Position numbers and translations under genes: made by a program. Under the pieces are notes generated by a model. The model was given only the letters and a program-made list of their open reading frames with translations. It was not told where the DNA came from and ran no database searches. Below, piece by piece: positions 43,262 to 46,305 of a stretch of 46,305 nucleotides of DNA. How positions within the stretch are numbered: position 1 is the first letter of the stretch; the number at the start of each line of letters is the position of its first letter. Location of the stretch: positions 1-46,305 of the forward strand of contig JAXLQJ010000058.1 in NCBI GenBank assembly GCA_046331705.1. The letters run 5' to 3'. Source of the DNA: JADJOY01 sp046331705 [NCBI: bacterium] (GTDB taxonomy: Bacteria > JADJOY01).

Positions 43262-44533
43262 ATGAGACCCGTGGAAACGCGTGGGCGCGTGCTCGGACGG
43301 TCGCTGGTGACCGCGCTCGCGAGCGCGGTGTGGATCCTCGCGGGCTGTCCGCCCACCGACGTCGATCCATGCCTCCACCAGGTGTCGAGCGATGGCTTCG
43401 GCGATGCGAAGAATCGCTACGCCTGGTCGATGAAGGAGTTCGCCTCCACGCTCTACGTCGGCACCCTCAACACCATCGACGCCAGCGCCACGCCGGATGG
43501 GGAGCCGCTCGCGACCGCCCCCGGCGACCCGCGCGACGCCACCGAGGGCACACAGATCTGGCGCTTCGACGGCACGGCGTGGACCAACGTCGTGAGCGCG
43601 GGCTTCGGCGATCTCGGCAACGAGGGCGCGCGCAACCTCGAGGTGTTTCGCGGTGCGCTCTACGCGGGAACGCTCAACGTGACCACCGGCGCCGAGGTCT
43701 GGCAGAGCGACGACGGGCTCGCGTGGACACAGGTCAATCCCGACGGCTTCGGCAACCCCGCCAACACCTCGGTTCGAGGCATGACGGTGTGGCGCGACCG
43801 GCTGTGGGTCGGCACCGTCAACCAGCAGGGCGCCGAGGTTTGGTCGTACGACGGCACCACCTGGACGAACGCCGCCGCAGGCGGCATCGGCGACCCGACC
43901 AACGACACCGTGGCCGACCTCTTCGCCTTCGAGGACCGCCTCTACGCGGGGACCTGGAACGAGGGCGGCGCCCAGCTGCATCGCTTCGACGGCACGAGCT
44001 GGGAGCAGCTGGTGGGTCCGACCGCCGCTCTTGGGCCGGGCTTCGGCGACGCGGCGAACACCGGCATCTTCACCATCCTCGACTTCCACGGCGCCCTCTA
44101 CGTGAGCACCCGAAACTTCGTCGAGGGATTCTCGGTCTGGCGTTCCGCGGACCTGGGCGCAACCTGGCAGCGAGTCGTGGCCAACGGCTTCAGCGACCCG
44201 CGCCAGCGCTATGGCTGGCGCATGCACGTCCACGATGGCCAGCTCTACCTCGGCACCTGGGTGAGCACCACCGGCAGCGACGCGTTTCGCGTCGGCGGCC
44301 GGCTCTACCGGACGAGCGATGGCACCAGCTGGGTCCAGGAGGTCGGCCCGTTCGGAACGCTCGCGCCACCCGGCATCGGCGACGATCTCAACTACGGCAT
44401 TCGCACCTTCGAGAGCTTCCAGGGCAGCCTGCACATCGGCACGGCCCAGTGCTTCTTCTGCGACTTCCCCGTCACCGGCCTCGAGGTGTGGAGACGCGAC
44501 TCGAGCTGTCCGGGCTCGAGCCCGACGGGCTGA
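43262..44533 (+). CDS. lipoprotein with beta-propeller-like repeats
   Basis: A 423-residue secreted lipoprotein. The signal peptide ends in the lipobox ILAGC with acylated Cys29 followed by Pro-Pro-Thr, so it is membrane-tethered. The mature part repeats a blade of about 45 to 60 residues built around GFGD..N, LYVGT or LYAGT, and EVW followed by FDG..W or DG..W (GFGDLGNEGARNLEVF, GFGNPANTSVRGMTVW, GIGDPTNDTVADLF and so on). This suggests a beta-propeller surface protein. Paired Cys near the C-terminus (CFFC) may form a disulfide. Function unknown; probably binding rather than catalysis. Confidence 0.82.
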   Translation: MRPVETRGRVLGRSLVTALASAVWILAGCPPTDVDPCLHQVSSDGFGDAKNRYAWSMKEFASTLYVGTLNTIDASATPDGEPLATAPGDPRDATEGTQIWRFDGTAWTNVVSAGFGDLGNEGARNLEVFRGALYAGTLNVTTGAEVWQSDDGLAWTQVNPDGFGNPANTSVRGMTVWRDRLWVGTVNQQGAEVWSYDGTTWTNAAAGGIGDPTNDTVADLFAFEDRLYAGTWNEGGAQLHRFDGTSWEQLVGPTAALGPGFGDAANTGIFTILDFHGALYVSTRNFVEGFSVWRSADLGATWQRVVANGFSDPRQRYGWRMHVHDGQLYLGTWVSTTGSDAFRVGGRLYRTSDGTSWVQEVGPFGTLAPPGIGDDLNYGIRTFESFQGSLHIGTAQCFFCDFPVTGLEVWRRDSSCPGSSPTG

Positions 44534-44537
44534 GCCG

Positions 44538-44551
44538 CCCCGAGCGCGGGG
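44538..44551. terminator. small bidirectional hairpin between convergent genes
   Basis: CCCCG/CGGGG with a 4-nt loop occupies the 18-bp space between the stop codons of the lipoprotein and glycosyltransferase genes. Confidence 0.4.
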
Positions 44552-45715
44552 TCACACGCGCACGCGCTGATTCGCCGCCAGCAGCTCCGAGGGATAGCGC
44601 ACACCGCGCCACACGATGCCGCCCACGCGCCAGCCGACGAACGCAGCGCGCAGCACCATCCAGCTCATCCCCAGACACGCGAGCGGCGCCAGCCACGCCC
44701 CGCTTCGGGAGCGTCCGGTCACGCGGCTCGCGAGCGCCACGCTCGCCATCCACGCCGCTTCGCCGAGGATCGTGAGCGCGTGCTCGGCGAGGGACGCCGG
44801 CGCCAACAGCGCGCACGGCAAGAGCCCGATCCACGCGAACACGCCGGCGAGCCCGAGCATGCGCGGCACCGAGAAGCGTCCCAGGATCGCGAACAGATTC
44901 TTCTGCATCGCCACCCGCATCTCGCGGAAGCTCGCATACCATTCGAGCGTCACCACGCCACGGGCGTTCACGATGTCGCAGCGCCCACCGTGCGATTTGA
45001 CGAGGAGGCAGAGCCCGAAATCGTCGGCGACCTCGAGCTTGAGCCATTCGAAGCCGGGGGTGCGCGCCAGCGCCGCGCGCCGCACCAGGATGAAGGCGCC
45101 CGTCGCCGCCACCGCCGGCGAGCGCGGGTCGCGAACCCGCTCGAGCCGACCGCCCACGCTCAGGATGGCCAGCGAGAGGCCGAAGATCGCGCCCGACAAA
45201 CGGCCCGCGGACTCGATCGTCGGCACCACCGTCAGCAGATCGAGCCCGTGGTGCTCGGCCTCGGCCACCGCCTGGCGCAACGCGCTCGGCGCCAGGTGCA
45301 CGTCGGCGTCCATGAACAACAACCACTCGCCGTCGCTCGCGTCGACACCCCGCGCGAGCGCGTTGAGCTTGCCGAGCCAGCCGGCAGGCAGCTCGCGAAC
45401 GTGCTCGACCACCACTCGCTCGTCCTCGCGGGCGAGCGAATCCAGGATCTCGCCGGTCCGATCCGAGGAGCGGTCGTCGATCGCGATCAGCTCGAGATCG
45501 GGATAGTCGACGCCGAGGATGCTGCGCAGCGCGAGCTCGACGTGTCGTTCCTCGTTGCAGGCCGGCGACACGATCGAGACGCGCGGCCACGACGCGAGAT
45601 CCGGCGTCACGTCGGCGAGACACCGGAGTCTCGCCAACCCTCGCCACGTCGCTCCGAGCACGTAGAACGCGACCAGGCTCGGCGGCAGGACGAAGGCGAG
45701 GTGGGCAGCGTGCAC
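44552..45715 (-). CDS. membrane-associated family 2 glycosyltransferase
   Basis: A 387-residue GT-A fold glycosyltransferase: N-terminal helix (about 5-25), then VSIVSPACNEE, IAIDDRSSDRT (nucleotide-sugar binding), the MDADVHL metal motif, and VADDFGLC. About three hydrophobic segments follow in the last 120 residues. The layout resembles HpnB-like, hopanoid- or carotenoid-associated transferases acting on lipid acceptors at the inner membrane. The start is GTG 45715 with AGGAG 10 nt upstream. Donor and acceptor are unknown. Confidence 0.9.
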   Translation of the reverse strand: MHAAHLAFVLPPSLVAFYVLGATWRGLARLRCLADVTPDLASWPRVSIVSPACNEERHVELALRSILGVDYPDLELIAIDDRSSDRTGEILDSLAREDERVVVEHVRELPAGWLGKLNALARGVDASDGEWLLFMDADVHLAPSALRQAVAEAEHHGLDLLTVVPTIESAGRLSGAIFGLSLAILSVGGRLERVRDPRSPAVAATGAFILVRRAALARTPGFEWLKLEVADDFGLCLLVKSHGGRCDIVNARGVVTLEWYASFREMRVAMQKNLFAILGRFSVPRMLGLAGVFAWIGLLPCALLAPASLAEHALTILGEAAWMASVALASRVTGRSRSGAWLAPLACLGMSWMVLRAAFVGWRVGGIVWRGVRYPSELLAANQRVRV

Positions 45716-45804
45716 GCGGCGGCTCCTGCGGGTGAACGAGGGGAGGCGAGCGTCTTACCCCGGACCGCCGAGAGGCGCCACCCGGGGTTGGCGCGCGCGA
45801 GCGC

Positions 45805-46305
45805 TCACTCGCCGCGGCGCTCGGCCCGGAGCAGCGCCAGCTCGGCCTCGAGGGCGCGGATCCGCTCGTCGCGCTCGGCCAGCGCGCGCGCCACGTCGGC
45901 CGCCTCGAATCGCTGGGGGATGTGCTGCGGGCAGTTGGCATCCCAAGCCGTGACGCGGATCACGATCGCTTGCTCGGGATGGGCGGCGTAGCCCTGCGGG
46001 GTGAGCCGGGCCAGCAGCGCGGGATCGTCCTCGACCACCCGCGCCTCGCCCCAGATCTTCACGCGGCTGCGATTCGCGTAGTCGATCAGGAACAGATGGA
46101 CCTTCGGGTTCTCGGTGAGGTTGCCCTGGCTCACGTATTGGCGATTGCCTCGGAAATCGGCGAACGCGAGGGTGCGCGGATCGAGAACGTGGAGAAATCC
46201 CGGTGGTCCGCCGCGATGCTGGACGTAGGGCTGGCCGCGCGCGCTGGCGGTGGCCAGGAAGAAGCTGGTCTGCGCGGCGATGAACGCGGCGAGATCGTCG
46301 TCGAT
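45805..46305 (-). CDS. pyridoxamine-5'-phosphate-oxidase-fold (flavin/F420-type) protein, partial
   Basis: The last 166 residues of a split-barrel flavin-binding protein; the start lies beyond the window end. Visible segments are SFFLATASARGQPYVQHRGG, LAFADFRGNRQY and NPKVHLFLIDYANRSRVKIWGEARVV, typical of the PNPOx-like family. The C-terminus adds a short helix rich in Glu and Arg (ERDERIRALEAELALLRAE) that looks like a coiled coil. It may be an oxidoreductase or general stress protein; the cofactor is not decidable. Confidence 0.85.
   Translation of the reverse strand: MDDDLAAFIAAQTSFFLATASARGQPYVQHRGGPPGFLHVLDPRTLAFADFRGNRQYVSQGNLTENPKVHLFLIDYANRSRVKIWGEARVVEDDPALLARLTPQGYAAHPEQAIVIRVTAWDANCPQHIPQRFEAADVARALAERDERIRALEAELALLRAERRGE

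Overview
The window is very GC-rich and densely coded. A TonB-dependent outer-membrane receptor and a lipoprotein with a clear lipobox point to a Gram-negative bacterium. The mix of multidomain lipid synthases, HAE3/MMPL transporter, wax-ester-synthase-like acyltransferase, geranylgeranyl-reductase-like flavoprotein and several acyl-CoA dehydrogenases suggests Myxococcota or another former deltaproteobacterial lineage. That placement is inference from gene content; there is no rRNA or tRNA here to anchor it.

Layout. 1-6.2 kb: an MMPL/RND transporter divergent from a frame-broken AraC-type regulator with a candidate tandem operator between them, then a short-chain dehydrogenase divergent from an amidohydrolase. 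6.2-6.85 kb: no intact gene, but a decayed formylglycine-generating-enzyme (SUMF1-type) remnant. 6.85-16.7 kb, all minus strand: TonB receptor, ABC-type substrate-binding protein and hybrid histidine kinase in an overlapping operon, followed by enoyl-CoA hydratase, large acyl-CoA dehydrogenase and geranylgeranyl-reductase-family flavoprotein. 16.8-25.2 kb: WS/DGAT-like acyltransferase, two hypotheticals, a membrane-anchored sulfatase-fold protein with Thr at the nucleophile position, an arginase-fold protein, a MoaD/ThiS-like protein with a BNR/sortilin-type propeller protein, and an ArsR-type repressor with a palindromic operator at its start codon.

25.9-42.8 kb is the centrepiece: a plus-strand cassette of acyl-CoA dehydrogenase, a roughly 2,900-residue KS-AT-KS-ACP(x4)-KR-DH megasynthase, a roughly 1,860-residue single-chain carboxylase whose order (BC-BCCP-central-CT) resembles eukaryotic acetyl-CoA carboxylase, and an Sfp-type phosphopantetheinyl transferase overlapping it by ATGA. 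A hairpin follows the last gene. The cassette could make its own malonyl-CoA, load it through an AT with the malonyl-type HAFH motif, and activate its own carrier domains. All four carrier domains have Thr where the phosphopantetheine-bearing Ser should be. There is no enoyl reductase domain, so the product should be unsaturated unless a partner reduces it. The gene has an apparent 1-nt frameshift inside the near-identical carrier-domain repeats.

42.8-46.3 kb: a lipoprotein beta-propeller convergent with a family 2 glycosyltransferase, then a partial flavin/PPOX-fold protein cut by the window end.
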